Assembly: GCA_963921195.1 (NCBI GenBank)
Contig: CAWUER010000514.1
Location: forward strand, 2,790,001 to 2,854,000
From: Pegoplata infirma
Lineage: Eukaryota; Arthropoda; Insecta; Diptera; Anthomyiidae
Direction of reading: 5' to 3'
Length of the DNA stretch: 64,000 bases
Part shown: piece by piece, positions 25,701 through 40,266 of the stretch
Numbering within the stretch: position 1 is the first letter of the stretch
Layout of the letters: each line of letters opens with the position of its first letter
Notes under the pieces: model-generated
Seen by the model: the letters and a program-made list of their open reading frames with translations, nothing else
What the model was told of the DNA's origin: nothing
Databases searched by the model: none
Program-made: the position numbers and the translations under genes

Positions 25701-28700
25701 GTTTCAGAGGAAAGATAAAGTCTCAATCTTTTATTTTTTTGTTATTTTGACAAAATCGGAGCAATAGTTGCAGAGATACAGCCGTTGAAAGTAAAAGGTC
25801 TCCAGACTACGAAAAATTACAAGTTTATCATTTTTGAAAAAATAAATTTTTTTAAAAATTTAAAATCGAGCAATCTCTTTTATTCTATTTAAACTTTATT
25901 GAAAAAGATTTAAATTCGTGCGAAGGCATTTGAAATCGAAATAATGGTAACCTTGATATAGCCATTTCAAGTTATTACAAGTAACCCGAAAATATTTTTG
26001 ATATGAATGCATAAATATCTGTTAATACTAGTCTGATAGTCTTAAATTTTTTCTGTCATGATAAAGCTAATATACTTATGCATTCTAGTTTTTATAGAGT
26101 CAAAATCGCATCATTATTTACCGAGTTATAGCAATTTAAAAATTAGGGTCTCCAAAAAACCTTAAATAATGGGTTTCTCATAAAAATGAAAAAAAAACTT
26201 TGCATAAATGCATATATCTCTGTAAGTACCATCCCGATTGTCTCACATTTGGTTCCAGAGGAAAGATAAAGTCTCAATCTTTTATTTTTTTGTTATTTTG
26301 ACAAAATCGGAGCAATAGTTGCAGAGATACAGCCGTTGAAAGTAAAAGGTCTCCAGACTACGAAAAATTTCAAGTTTATCATTTTTGAAAAAATAAATTT
26401 TTTTAAAAATTTAAAATCGAGCAATCTCTTTTATTCTATTTAAACTTTATTGAAAAAGATTTAAATTTGTGCAAAGGCATTAGAAAACGATAGAATGGTA
26501 ACCTTGATATAGCCATTTCAAGTTATTACAAGTAACCCGAAAATATTTTTGATATGAATGCATAAATATCTGTTAATACTAGTCTGATAGTCTAAAATTT
26601 TTTCTGTCATGATAAAGCTAATATACTTATGCATTCTAGTTTTTATAGAGTCAAAATAACATCATTATTTACCGAGTTATAGCAATTTAAAAATGAGGGT
26701 CTCCAAAAAACCTTAAATAATGGGTTTCTCATAAAAATGAAAAAAAAAAACTTTGCATAAATGCATATATCTCTGTAAGTACCAGCCCGATTGTCTCACA
26801 TTTGGTTCCAGAGGAAAGATAAAGTCTCAATCTTTTATTTTTTTGTTATTTTGACAAAATCGGAGCAATAGTTGCAGAGATACAGCCGTTGAAAGTAAAA
26901 GGTCTCCAGACTACGAAAAATTACAAGTTTATCATTTTTGAAAAAATAAATTTTTTTAAAAATTTAAAATCGAGCAATCTCTTTTATTCTATTTAAACTT
27001 TATTGAAAAAGATTTAAATTCGTGCAAAGGCATTTGAAATCGAAATAATGGTAACCTTGATATAGCCATTTCAAGTTATTACAAGTAACCCGAAAATATT
27101 TTTGATATGAATGCATAAATATCTGTTAATACTAGTCCGATAGTCTTAATTTTTTTCTGTCATGATAAAGCTAATATACTTATGCCTTCTAGTTTTTATA
27201 GAGTCAAAATCGGATCATTATTTACCGAGTTATAGCAATTTAAAAATGAGGGTCTCCAAAAAACCTTAAATAATGGGTTTCTCATAAAAATGAAAAAAAA
27301 ACTTTGCATAAATGCATATATCTCTGTAAGTACCAGCCCGATTGTCTCACATTTGGTTTTAGAGGAAAGATAAAGCTCAATCTTTTATTTTTTTGTTATT
27401 TTGACAAAATCGGAGCAATAGTTGCAGAGATACAGCCGTTGAAAGTAAAAGGTCTCCAGACTACGAAAAATTACAAGTTTATCATTTTTGAAAAAATAAA
27501 TTTTTTTAAAAATTTAAAATCGAGCAATCTCTTTTATTCTATTTAAACTTTATTGAAAAAGATTTAAATTCGTGCGAAGGCATTTGAAATCGAAATAATG
27601 GTAACCTTGATATAGCCATTTCAAGTTATTACAAGTAACCCGAAAATATTTTTGATATGAATGCATAAATATCTGTTAATACTAGTCTGATAGTCTTAAA
27701 TTTTTTCTGTCATGATAAAGCTAATATACTTATGCATTCTAGTTTTTATAGAGTCAAAATCGCATCATTATTTACCGAGTTATAGCAATTTAAAAATTAG
27801 GGTCTCCAAAAAACCTTAAATAATGGGTTTCTCATAAAAATGAAAAAAAAACTTTGCATAAATGCATATATCTCTGTAAGTACCAGCCCGATTGTCTCAC
27901 ATTTGGTTCCAGAGGAAAGATAAAGTCTCAATCTTTTATTTTTTTGTTATTTTGACAAAATCGGAGCAATAGTTGCAGAGATACAGCCGTTGAAAGTAAA
28001 AGGTCTCCAGACTACGAAAAATTACAAGTTTATCATTTTTGAAAAAATAAATTTTTTTAAAAATTTAAAATCGAGCAATCTCTTTTATTCTACTTAAACT
28101 TTATTGAAAAAGATTTAAATTCGTGCAAAGGCATTTGAAATCGATATAATGGTAACCTTGATATAGCCATTTCAAGTTATTACAAGTAACCCGAAAATAT
28201 TTTTGATATGAATGCATAAATATCTGTTAATACTAGTCCGATAGTCTTAATTTTTTTCTGTCATGATAAAGCTAATATACTTATGCCTTCTAGTTTTTAT
28301 AGAGTCAAAATCGGATCATTATTTACCGAGTTATAGCAATTTAAAAATGAGGGTCTCCAAAAAACCTTAAATAATGGGTTTCTCATAAAAATGAAAAAAA
28401 AACTTTGCATAAATGCATATATCTCTGTAAGTACCAGCCCGATTGTCTCACATTTGGTTTCAGAGGAAAGATAAAGTCTCAATCTTTTATTTTTTTGTTA
28501 TTTTGACAAAATCGGAGCAATAGTTGCAGAGATACAGCCGTTGAAAGTAAAAGGTCTCCAGACTACGAAAAATTACAAGTTTATCATTTTTAAAAAAATA
28601 AATTTTTTTAAAAATTTAAAATCGAGCAATCTCTTTTATTCTATTTAAACTTTATTGAAAAAGATTTAAATTTGTGCAAAGGCATTAGAAAACGATAGAA

Positions 28701-31700
28701 TGGTAACCTTGATATAGCCATTTCAAGTTATTACAAGTAACCCGAAAATATTTTTGATATGAATGCATAAATATCTGATAATACAAGTCTGATAGTCTAA
28801 AATTTTTTCTGTCATGATAAAGCTAATATACTTATGCATTCTAGTTTTTATAGAGTCAAAATCGCATCATTATTTACCGAGTTATAGCAATTTAAAAATG
28901 AGGGTCTCCAAAAAACCTTAAATAATGGGTTTCTCATAAAAATGAAAAAAAACTTTGCATAAATGCATATATCTCTGTAAGTACCAGCCCGATTGTCTCA
29001 CATTTGGTTCCAGAGGAAAGATAAAGTCTCAATCTTTTATTTTTTTGTTATTTTGACAAAATCGGAGCAATAGTTGCAGAGATACAGCCGTTGAAAGTAA
29101 AAGGTCTCCAGACTACGAAAAATTACAAGTTTATCGTTTTTGAAAAAATAAATTTTTTTAAAAATTTAAAATCGAGCAATCTCTTTTATTCTATTTAAAC
29201 TTTATTGAAAAAGATTTAAATTCGTGCAAAGGCATTTGAAATCGAAATAATGGTAACCTTGATATAGCCATTTCAAGTTATTACAAGTAACCCGAAAATA
29301 TTTTTGACATGAATGCATAAATATCTGTTAATACTAGTCCGATAGTCTTAATTTTTTTCTGTCATGATAAAGCTAATATACTTATGCCTTCTAGTTTTTA
29401 TAGAGTCAAAATCGGATCATTATTTACCGAGTTATAGCAATTTAAAAATTAAGGTCTTCAAAAAACCTTAAATAATGGGTTTCTCATAAAAATGAAAAAA
29501 AACTTTGCATAAATGCATATATCTCTGTAAGTACCAGCCCGATTGTCTTACATTTGGTTCCAGAGGAAAGATAAAGTCTCAATATTTTATTTTTTTGTTA
29601 TTTTGACAAAATCGGAGCAATAGTTGCAGAGATACAGCCGTTGAAAGTAAAAGGTCTCCAGACTACGAAAAATTATTTTTGAAAAAATAAATTTTTTCAA
29701 AAATTTAAAATCGAGCAATCTCTTTTATTCTATTTAAACTTTATTGAAAAAGATTTAAATTCGTGTGAAGGCATTTGAAATCGAAATAATGGTAACCTTG
29801 ATATAGCCATTTCAAGTTATTGCAAGTAACCCGAAAATATTTTTGATATGAATGCATAAATATCTGTTAATACTAGTCTGATAGTCTTAATTTTTTTCTG
29901 TCATGATAAAGCTAATATACTTATGCATTCTAGTTTTTATAGAGTCAAAATCGCATCATTATTTACCGAGTTATAGCAATTTAAAAATGAGGGTCTCCAA
30001 AAAACCTTAAATAATGGGTTTCTCATAAAAATGAAAAAAAAAACTTTGCATAAATGCATATATCTCTGTAAGTACCAGCCCGATTGTCTCACATTTGGTT
30101 CCAGAGGAAAGATAAAGTCTCAATCTTTTATTTTTTGTTATTTTGACAAAATCGGAGCAATAGTTGCAGAGATACAGCCGTTGAAAGTAAAAGGTCTCCA
30201 GACTACGAAAATTTACAAGTTTATCATTTTTGAAAAAATAAATTTTTTTAAAAATTTAAAATCGAGCAATCTCTTTTATTCTATTTAAACTTTATTGAAA
30301 AAGATTTAAATTCGTGCAAAGGCATTTGAAATCGATATAATGGTAACCTTGACATAGCCATTTCAAGTTATTACAAGTAACCCGAAAATATTTTTGATAT
30401 GAATGCATAAATATCTGTTAATACTAGTCCGATAGTCTTAAATTTTTTCTGTCAGGATAAAGCTAATATACTTATGCCTTCTAGTTTTTATAGAGTCAAA
30501 ATCGCATCATTATTTACCGAGTTATAGCAATTTAAAAATGAGGGTCTCCAAAAAACCTTAAATAATGGGTTTCTCATAAAAATGAAAAAAAAAACTTTGC
30601 ATAAATGCATATATCTCTGTAAGTACCAGCCCGATTGTCTCACATTTGGTTCCAGAGGAAAGATAAAGTCTCAATCTTTTATTTTTTTGTTATTTTGACA
30701 AAATCGGAGCAATAGTTGCAGAGATACAGCCGTTGAAAGTAAAAGGTCTCCAGACTACGAAAAATTACAAGTTTATCATTTTTGAAAAAATAAATTTTTT
30801 TAAAAATTTAAAATCGAGCAATCTCTTTTATTCTATTTAAACTTTATTGAAAAAGATTTAAATTTGTGCAAAGGCATTAGAAAACGATAGAATGGTAACC
30901 TTGATATAGCCATTTCAAGTTATTACAAGTAACCCGAAAATATTTTTGATATGAATGCATAAATATCTGTTAATACTAGTCTGATAGTCTACAATTTTTT
31001 CTGTCATGATAAAGCTAATATACTTATGCATTCTAGTTTTTATAGAGTCAAAATCGCATCATTATTTACCGAGTTATAGCAATTTAAAAATGAGGGTCTC
31101 CAAAAAACCTTAAATAATGGGTTTCTCATAAAAATGAAAAAAAAACTTTGCATAAATGCATATATTTCTGTAAGTACCAGCCCGATTGTCTCACATTTGG
31201 TTCCAGAGGAAAGATAAAGTCTCAATCTTTTATTTTTTTGTTATTTTGACAAAATCGGAGTAATAGTTGCAGAGATACAGCCGTTGAAAGTAAAAGGTCT
31301 CCAGACTACGAAAAATTACAAGTTTATCATTTTTGAAAAAATAAATTTTTTTTAAAATTTAAAATCGAGCAATCTCTTTTATTCTATTTAAACTTTATTG
31401 AAAAAGATTTAAATTCGTGCAAAGGCATTTGAAATCGAAATAATGGTAACCTTGATATAGCCATTTCAAGTTATTACAAGTAACCCGAAAATATTTTTGA
31501 CATGAATGCATAAATATCTGTTAATACTAGTCCGATAGTCTTAATTTTTTTCTGTCATGATAAAGCTAATATACTTATGCCTTCTAGTTTTTATAGAGTC
31601 AAAATCGGATCATTATTTACCGAGTTATAGCAATTTAAAAATTAGGGTCTCCAAAAAACCTTAAATAATGGGTTTCTCATAAAAATGAAAAAAAAAACTT

Positions 31701-34700
31701 TGCATAAATGCATATATCTCTGTAAGTACCAGCCCGATTGTCTCACATTTGGTTCCAGAGGAAAGATAAAGTCTCAATCTTTTATTTTTTTGTTATTTTG
31801 ACAAAATCGGAGCAATAGTTGCAGAGATACAGCCGTTGAAAGTAAAAGGTCTCCAGACTACGAAAAATTACAAGTTTATCATTTTTGAAAAAATAAATTT
31901 TTTTAAAAATTTAAAATCGAGCAATCTCTTTTATTCTATTTAAACTTTATTGAAAAAGATTTAAATTCGTGCGAAGGCATTTGAAATCGAAATAATGGTA
32001 ACCTTGATATAGCCATTTCAAGTTATTACAAGTAACCCGAAAATATTTTTGATATGAATGCATAAATATCTGTTAATACTAGTCTGATAGTCTTAAATTT
32101 TTTCTGTCATGATAAAGCTAATATACTTATGCATTCTAGTTTTTATAGAGTCAAAATCGCATCATTATTTACCGAGTTATAGCAATTTAAAAATTAGGGT
32201 CTCCAAAAAACCTTAAATAATGGGTTTCTCATAAAAATGAAAAAAAAAACTTTGCATAAATGCATATATCTCTGTAAGTACCAGCCCGATTGTCTCACAT
32301 TTGGTTCCAGAGGAAAGATAAAGTCTCAATCTTTTATTTTTTGTTATTTTGACAAAATCGGAGCAATAGTTGCAGAGATACAGCCGTTGAAAGTAAAAGG
32401 TCTCCAGACTACGAAAAATTACAAGTTTATCATTTTTGAAAAAATAAATTTTTTTAAAAATTTAAAATCGAGCAATCTCTTTTATTCTATTTAAACTTTA
32501 TTGAAAAAGATTTAAATTCGTGCGAAGGCATTTGAAATCGAAATAATGGTAACCTTGATATAGCCATTTCAAGTTATTACAAGTAACCCGAAAATATTTT
32601 TGATATGAATGCATAAATATCTGTTAATACTAGTCTGATAGTCTTAAATTTTTTCTGTCATGATAAAGCTAATATACTTATGCATTCTAGTTTTTATAGA
32701 GTCAAAATCGCATCATTATTTACCGAGTTATAGCAATTTAAAAATTAGGGTCTCCAAAAAACCTTAAATAATGGGTTTCTCATAAAAATGAAAAAAAAAC
32801 TTTGCATAAATGCATATATCTCTGTAAGTACCAGCCCGATTGTCTCACATTTGGTTCCAGAGGAAAGATAAAGTCTCAATCTTTTATTTTTTTGTTATTT
32901 TGACAAAATCGGAGCAATAGTTGCAGAGATACAGCCGTTGAAAGTAAAAGGTCTCCAGACTACGAAAAATTACAAGTTTATCATTTTTGAAAAAATAAAT
33001 TTTTTTAAAAATTTAAAATCGAGCAATCTCTTTTATTCTATTTAAACTTTATTGAAAAAGATTTAAATTCGTGCAAAGGCATTTGAAATCGATATAATGG
33101 TAACCTTGATATAGCCATTTCAAGTTATTACAAGTAACCCGAAAATATTTTTGATATGAATGCATAAATATCTGTTAATACTAGTCCGATAGTCTTAATT
33201 TTTTTCTGTCATGATAAAGCTAATATACTTATGCCTTCTAGTTTTTATAGAGTCAAAATCGGATCATTATTTACCGAGTTATAGCAATTTAAAAATTAGG
33301 GTCTCCAAAAAACCTTAAATAATGGGTTTCTCATAAAAATGAAAAAAAAACTTTGCATAAATGCATATATCTCTGTAAGTACCAGCCCGATTGTCTCACA
33401 TTTGGTTCCAGAGGAAAGATAAAGTCTCAATCTTTTATTTTTTTTGTTATTTTGAGAAAATCGGAGCAATAGTTGCAGAGATACAGCCGTTGAAAGTAAA
33501 AGGTCTCTAGACTACGAAAAATTACAAGTTTATCATTTTTGAAAAAATAATTTTTTTTAAAAATTTAAAATCGAGCAATCTCTTTTATTCTATTTTAACT
33601 TTATTGAAAAAGATTTAAATTCGTGCAAAGGCATTTGAAATCGATATAATGGTAACCTTGATATAGCCATTTCAAGTTATTACAAGTAACCCGAAAATAT
33701 TTTTGATATGAATGCATAAATATCTGTTAATACTAGTCCGATAGTCTTAATTTTTTTCTGTCATGATAAAGCTAATATACTTATGCCTTCTAGTTTTTAT
33801 AGAGTCAAAATCGCATCATTATTTACCGAGTTATAGCAATTTAAAAATGAGGGTCTCCAAAAAACCTTAAATAATGGGTTTCTCATAAATATGAAAAAAA
33901 AAACTTTGCATAAATGCATATATCTCTGTAAGTACCAGCCCGATTGTCTCACATTTGGTTCCAGAGGAAAGATAAAGTCTCAATCTTTTATTTTTTTGTT
34001 ATTTTGACAAAATCGGAGCAATAGTTGCAGAGATACAGCCGTTGAAAGTAAAAGGTCTCCAGACTACGAAAAATTACAAGTTTATCATTTTTGAAAAAAT
34101 AAATTTTTTTAAAAATTTAAAATCGAGCAATCTCTTTTATTCTATTTAAACTTTATTGAAAAAGATTTAAATTCGTGCAAAGGCATTTGAAATCGAAATA
34201 ATGGTAACCTTGATATAGCCATTTCAAGTTATTACAAGTAACCCGAAAATATTTTTGACATGAATGCATAAATATCTGTTAATACTAGTCCGATAGTCTT
34301 AATTTTTTTCTGTCATGATAAAGCTAATATACTTATGCCTTCTAGTTTTTATAGAGTCAAAATCGGATCATTATTTACCGAGTTATAGCAATTTAAAAAT
34401 TAGGGTCTCCAAAAAACCTTAAATAATGGGTTTCTCATAAAAATGAAAAAAAAACTTTGCATAAATGCATATATCTCTGTAAGTACCAGCCCGATTGTCT
34501 CACATTTGGTTCCAGAGGAAAGATAAAGTCTCAATCTTTTATTTTTTTGTTATTTTGACAAAATCGGAGCAATAGTTGCAGAGATACAGCCGTTGAAAGT
34601 AAAAGGTCTCCAGACTACGAAAAACTACAAGTTTATCATTTTTGAAAAAATAAATTTTTTTAAAAATTTAAAATCGAGCAATCTCTTTTATTCTATTTAA

Positions 34701-35882
34701 ACTTTATTGAAAAAGATTTAAATTCGTGCAAAGGCATTTGAAATCGAAATAATGGTAACCTTGATATAGCCATTTCAAGTTATTACAAGTAACCCGAAAA
34801 TATTTTTGATATGAATGCATAAATATCTGTTAATACTAGTCTGATAGTCTTAAATTTTTTCTGTCATGATAAAGCTAATATACTTATGCATTCTAGTTTT
34901 TATAGAGTCAAAATCGCATCATTATTTACCGAGTTATAGCAATTTAAAAATTAGGGTCTCCAAAAAACCTTAAATAATGGGTTTCTCATAAAAATGAAAA
35001 AAAAACTTTGCATAAATGCATATATCTCTGTAAGTACCAGCCCGATTGTCTCACATTTGGTTCCAGAGGAAAGATAAAGTCTCAATCTTTTATTTTTTTG
35101 TTATTTTGACAAAATCGGAGCAATAGTTGCAGAGATACAGCCGTTGAAAGTAAAAGGTCTCCAGACTACGAAAAATTACAAATTTATCATTTTTGAAAAA
35201 ATAAATTTTTTTAAAAATTTAAAATCGAGCAATCTCTTTTATTCTATTTAAACTTTATTGAAAAAGATTTAAATTCGTGCAAAGGCATTTGAAATCGATA
35301 TAATGGTAACCTTGATATAGCCATTTCAAGTTATTACAAGTAACCCGAAAATATTTTTGATATGAATGCATAAATATCTGTTAATACTAGTCCGATAGTC
35401 TTAATTTTTTTCTGTCATGATAAAGCTAATATACTTATGCCTTCTAGTTTTTATAGAGTCAAAATCGGATCATTATTTACCGAGTTATAGCAATTTAAAA
35501 ATGAGGGTCTCCAAAAAACCTTAAATAATGGGTTTCTCATAAAAATGAAAAAAAAACTTTGCATAAATGCATATATCTCTGTAAGTACCAGCCCGATTGT
35601 CTCACATTTGGTTTCAGAGGAAAGATAAAGTCTCAATCTTTTATTTTTTTGTTATTTTGACAAAATCGGAGCAATAGTTGCAGAGATACAGCCGTTGAAA
35701 GTAAAAGGTCTCCAGACTACGAAAAATTACAAGTTTATCATTTTTGAAAAAATAAATTTTTTTAAAAATTTAAAATCGAGCAATCTCTTTTATTCTATTT
35801 AAACTTCATTGAAAAAGATTTAAATTTGTGCAAAGGCATTAGAAAACGATAGAATGGTAACCTTGATATAGCCATTTCAAGT

Positions 35883-35903
35883 TATTACAAGTAATGAATG
35901 CAT
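35883..35903 (+). repeat. Satellite monomer with a 19-bp deletion
   Basis: This D-type copy reads acaagtaatgaatgcat, where other copies have cccgaaaatatttttgata between acaagtaa and tgaatgcat. The loss is specific to this copy and is not seen elsewhere in the window. Confidence 0.85.
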
Positions 35904-38094
35904 AAATATCTGTTAATACTAGTCTGAAAGTCTAAAATTTTTTCTGTCATGATAAAGCTAATATACTTATGCATTCTAGTTTTTATAGAGTCAAAATCGC
36001 ATCATTATTTACCGAGTTATAGCAATTTAAAAATGAGGGTCTCCAAAAAACCTTAAATAATGGGTTTCTCATAAAAATGAAAAAAAAAACATTGCATAAA
36101 TGCATATATCTCTGTAAGTACCAGCCCGATTGTCTCACATTTGGTTCCAGAGGAAAGATAAAGTCTCAATCTTTTATTTTTTTGTTATTTTGACAAAATC
36201 GGAGCAATAGTTGCAGAGATACAGCCGTTGAAAGTAAAAGGTCTCCAGACTACGAAAAATTACAAGTTTATCATTTTTGAAAAAATAAATTTTTTTAAAA
36301 ATTTAAAATCGAGCAATCTCTTTTATTCTATTTAAACTTTATTGAAAAAGATTTAAATTCGTGCGAAGGCATTTGAAATCGAAATAATGGTAACCTTGAT
36401 ATAGCCATTTCAAGTTATTACAAGTAACCCGAAAATATTTTTGATATGAATGCATAAATATCTGTTAATACTAGTCCGATAGTCTTAATTTTTTTCTGTC
36501 ATGATAAAGCTAATATACTTATGCCTTCTAGTTTTTATAGAGTCAAAATCGGATCATTATTTACCGAGTTATAGCAATTTAAAAATTAGGGTCTCCAAAA
36601 AACCTTAAATAATGGGTTTCTCATAAAAATGAAAAAAAAACTTTGCATAAATGCATATATCTCTGTAAGTACCAGCCCGATTGTCTCACATTTGGTTCCA
36701 GAGGAAAGATAAAGTCTCAATCTTTTATTTTTTTGTTATTTTGACAAAATCGGAGCAATAGTTGCAGAGATACAGCCGTTGAAAGTAAAAGGTCTCCAGA
36801 CTACGAAAAATTACAAGTTTATCATTTTTGAAAAAATAAATTTTTTTAAAAATTTAAAATCGAGCAATCTCTTTTATTCTATTTAAACTTTATTGAAAAA
36901 GATTTAAATTCGTGCAAAGGCATTTGAAATCGATATAATGGTAACCTTGATATAGCCATTTCAAGTTATTACAAGTAACCCGAAAATATTTTTGATATGA
37001 ATGCATAAATATCTGTTAATACTAGTCCGATAGTCTTAATTTTTTTCTGTCATGATAAAGCTAATATACTTATGCCTTCTAGTTTTTATAGAGTCAAAAT
37101 CGCATCATTATTTACCGAGTTATAGCAATTTAAAATGAGGGTCTCCAAAAAACCTTAAATAATGGGTTTCTCATAAAAATGAAAAAAAAACTTTGCATAA
37201 ATGCATATATCTCTATAAGTACCAGCCCGATTGTCTCACATTTGGTTCCAGAGGAAAGATAAAGTCTCAATATTTTATTTTTTTGTTATTTTGACAAAAT
37301 TGGAGCAATAGTTGCAGAGATACAGCCGTTGAAAGTAAAAGGTCTCCAGACTACGAAAAATTACAAGTTTATCATTTTTGAAAACATAAATTTTTTTAAA
37401 AATTTAAAATCGAGCAATCTCTTTTATTCTATTTAAACTTTATTGAAAAAGATTTAAATTCGTGCGAAGGCATTTGAAATCGAAATAATGGTAACCTTGA
37501 TATTGCCATTTCAAGTTATTACAAGTAACCCGAAAATATTTTTGACATGAATGCATAAATATCTGTTAATACTAGTCCGATAGTCTTAATTTTTTTCTGT
37601 CATGATAAAGCTAATATACTTATGCCTTCTAGTTTTTATAGAGTCAAAATCGGATCATTATTTACCGCGTTATAGCAATTTAAAAATTAGGGTCTCCAAA
37701 AAACCTTAAATAATGGGTTTCTCATAAAAATGAAAAAAAAACTTTGCATAAATGCATATATCTCTGTAAGTACCAGCCCGATTGTCTCACATTTGGTTCC
37801 AGAGGAAAGATAAAGTCTCAATCTTTTATTTTTTTGTTATTTTGACAAAATCGGATCAATAGTTGCAGAGATACAGCCGTTGAAAGTAAAAGGTCTCCAG
37901 ACTACGAAAAATTACAAGTTTATCATTTTTGAAAAAATAAATTTTTTTAAAAATTTAAAATCGAGCAATCTCTTTTATTCTATTTAAACTTTATTGAAAA
38001 AGATTTAAATTCGTGCGAAGGCATTTGAAATCGAAATAATGGTAACCTTGATATAGCCATTTCAAGTTATTACAAGTAACCCGAAAATATTTTT

Positions 38095-38112
38095 GATATG
38101 AATCTCCAGACT
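38095..38112 (+). repeat. Satellite deletion junction (about 342 bp lost)
   Basis: The sequence passes directly from gatatgaat, in the first part of a C-type monomer, to ctccagactacg, near the end of a monomer. In an intact copy these points are 342 bp apart (compare 36451 and 36794). This removes most of both 201-bp modules and shifts the array phase. The flanking copies are otherwise normal. Confidence 0.9.
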
Positions 38113-40252
38113 ACGAAAAATTACAAGTTTATCATTTTTGAAAAAATAAATTTTTTTAAAAATTTAAAATCGAGCAATCTCTTTTATTCTATTTAAACTT
38201 TATTGAAAAAGATTTAAATTCGACAAAGGCATTTGAAATCGATATAATGGTAACCTTGATATAGCCATTTCAAGTTATTACAAGTAACCCGAAAATATTT
38301 TTGATATGAATGCATAAATATCTGTTAATACTAGTCCGATAGTCTTAATTTTTTTCTGTCATGATAAAGCTAATATACTTATGCCTTCTAGTTTTTATAG
38401 AGTCAAAATCGGATCATTATTTACCGAGTTATAGCAATTTAAAAATGAGGGTCTCCAAAAAACCTTAAATAATGGGTTTCTCATAAAAATGAAAAAAAAA
38501 CTTTGCATAAATGCATATATCTCTGTAAGTACCAGCCCGATTGTCTCACATTTGGTTCCAGAGGAAAGATAAAGTCTCAATCTTTTATTTTTTTGTTATT
38601 TTGACAAAATCGGAGCAATAGTTGCAGAGATACAGCCGTTGAAAGTAAAAGGTCTCCAGACTACGAAAAATTACAAGTTTATCATTTTTGAAAAAATAAA
38701 TTTTTTTAAAAATTTAAAATCGAGCAATCTCTTTTATTCTATTTAAACTTTATTGAAAAAGATTTAAATTTGTGCAAAGGCATTAGAAAACGATAGAATG
38801 GTAACCTTGATATAGCCATTTCAAGTTATTACAAGTAACCCGAAATTATTTTTGATATGAATGCATAAATATCTGTTAATACTAGTCTGATAGTCTAACA
38901 TTTTTTCTGTCATGATAAAGCTAATATACTTATGCATTCTAGTTTTTATAGAGTCAAAATCGCATCATTATTTACCGAGTTATGGCAATTTAAAAATGAG
39001 GGTCTCCAAAAAACCTTAAATAATGGGTTTCTCATAAAAATGAAAAAAAAAACTTTGCATAAATGCATATATCTCTGTAAGTACCAGCCCGATTGTCTCA
39101 CATTTGGTTCCAGAGGAAACATAAAGTCTCAATCTTTTATTTTTTTGTTATTTTGACAAAATCGGAGCAATAGTTGCAGAGATACAGCCGTTGAAAGTAA
39201 AAGGTCTCCAGACTACGAAAAATTACAAGTTTATCATTTTTGAAAAAATAAATTTTTTTAAAAATTTTAAATTGGGCAATCTCTTTTATTCTATTTAAAC
39301 TTTATTGAAAAAGATTTAAATTCGTGCAAAGGCATTTGAAATCGAAATAATGGTAACCTTGATATAGCCATTTCAAGTTATTACAAGTAACCCGAAAATA
39401 TTTTTGACATGAATGCATAAATATCTGTTAATACTAGTCCGATTGTCTTAATTGTTTTCTGTCATGATAAAGCTAATATACTTATGCCTTCTAGTTTTTA
39501 TAGAGTCAAAATCGGATCATTATTTACCGAGTTATAGCAATTTAAAAATTAGGGTCTCCAAAAAACCTTAAATAATGGGTTTCTCATAAAAATGAAAAAA
39601 AAACTTTGCATAAATGCATATATCTCTGTAAGTACCAGCCCGATTGTCTCACATTTGGTTCCAGAGGAAAGATAAAGTCTCAATCTTTTATTTTTTTGTT
39701 ATTTTGACAAAATCGGAGCAATAGTTGCAGAGATACAGCCGTTGAAAGTAAAAGGTCTCCAGACTACGAAAAATTACAAGTTTATCATTTTTGAAAAAAT
39801 AAATTTTTTTAAAAATTTAAAATCGAGCAATCTCTTTTATTCTATTTAAACTTTATTGAAAAAGATTTAAATTCGTGCGAAGGCATTTGAAATCGAAATA
39901 ATGGTAACCTTGATATAGCCATTTCAAGTTATCACAAGTAACCCGAAAATATTTTTGATATGAATGCATAAATATCTGTTAATACTAGTCTGATAGTCTT
40001 AAATTTTTTCTGTCATGATAAAGCTAATATACTTATGCCTTCTAGTTTTTATAGAGTCAAAATCGCATCATTATTTACCGAGTTATAGCAATTTAAAAAT
40101 TAGGGTCTCCAAAAAACCTTAAGTAATGGGTTTCTCATAAATATGAAAAAAAAAACTTTGCATAAATGCATATATCTCTGTAAGTACCAGCCCGATTGTC
40201 TCACATTTGGTTCCAGAGGAAAGATAAAGTCTCAATCTTTTATTTTTTTGTT

Positions 40253-40266
40253 ATTTTGACAAAATC
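40253..40266 (+). repeat. Target-site duplication, left copy, Jockey-like LINE
   Basis: The 14-bp satellite sequence attttgacaaaatc abuts the 5' end of the LINE and recurs directly after its poly(A) tail (44277-44290). In uninterrupted monomers it occurs once, followed by ggagcaatag, as it is on the right-hand side here. The first A of the right copy could equally belong to the poly(A) tail, so the duplication is 13 or 14 bp. This is the expected mark of target-primed reverse transcription. Confidence 0.93.

Larger units (their letters stand above)
1945..40266 (+). repeat. 551-bp satellite array, main segment (about 70 monomers)
   Basis: Continuous head-to-tail monomers of the same family run from the transposon to the Jockey insertion. 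Dividing the length by 551 gives about 70 copies. Hand typing at diagnostic sites gives a recurring order of A, D, B, C. An A copy with the variant ggtttcagagg is followed by a D copy almost every time it occurs, and D is almost always followed by B. The only length breaks are local indels: a 19-bp deletion near 35895, a 342-bp deletion at 38104 and an 11-bp deletion near 29679. No gene, RNA or regulatory element is supported in this 38-kb stretch. Confidence 0.96.

Noticed and set aside
30031..30288. Plus-strand frames of 62-85 residues in satellite copies (for example 27304-27546, 32237-32494, 47486-47686)
   Set aside because: Each exists only because of a private indel in one monomer that joins two short frames. 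There is no shared start, length or motif.
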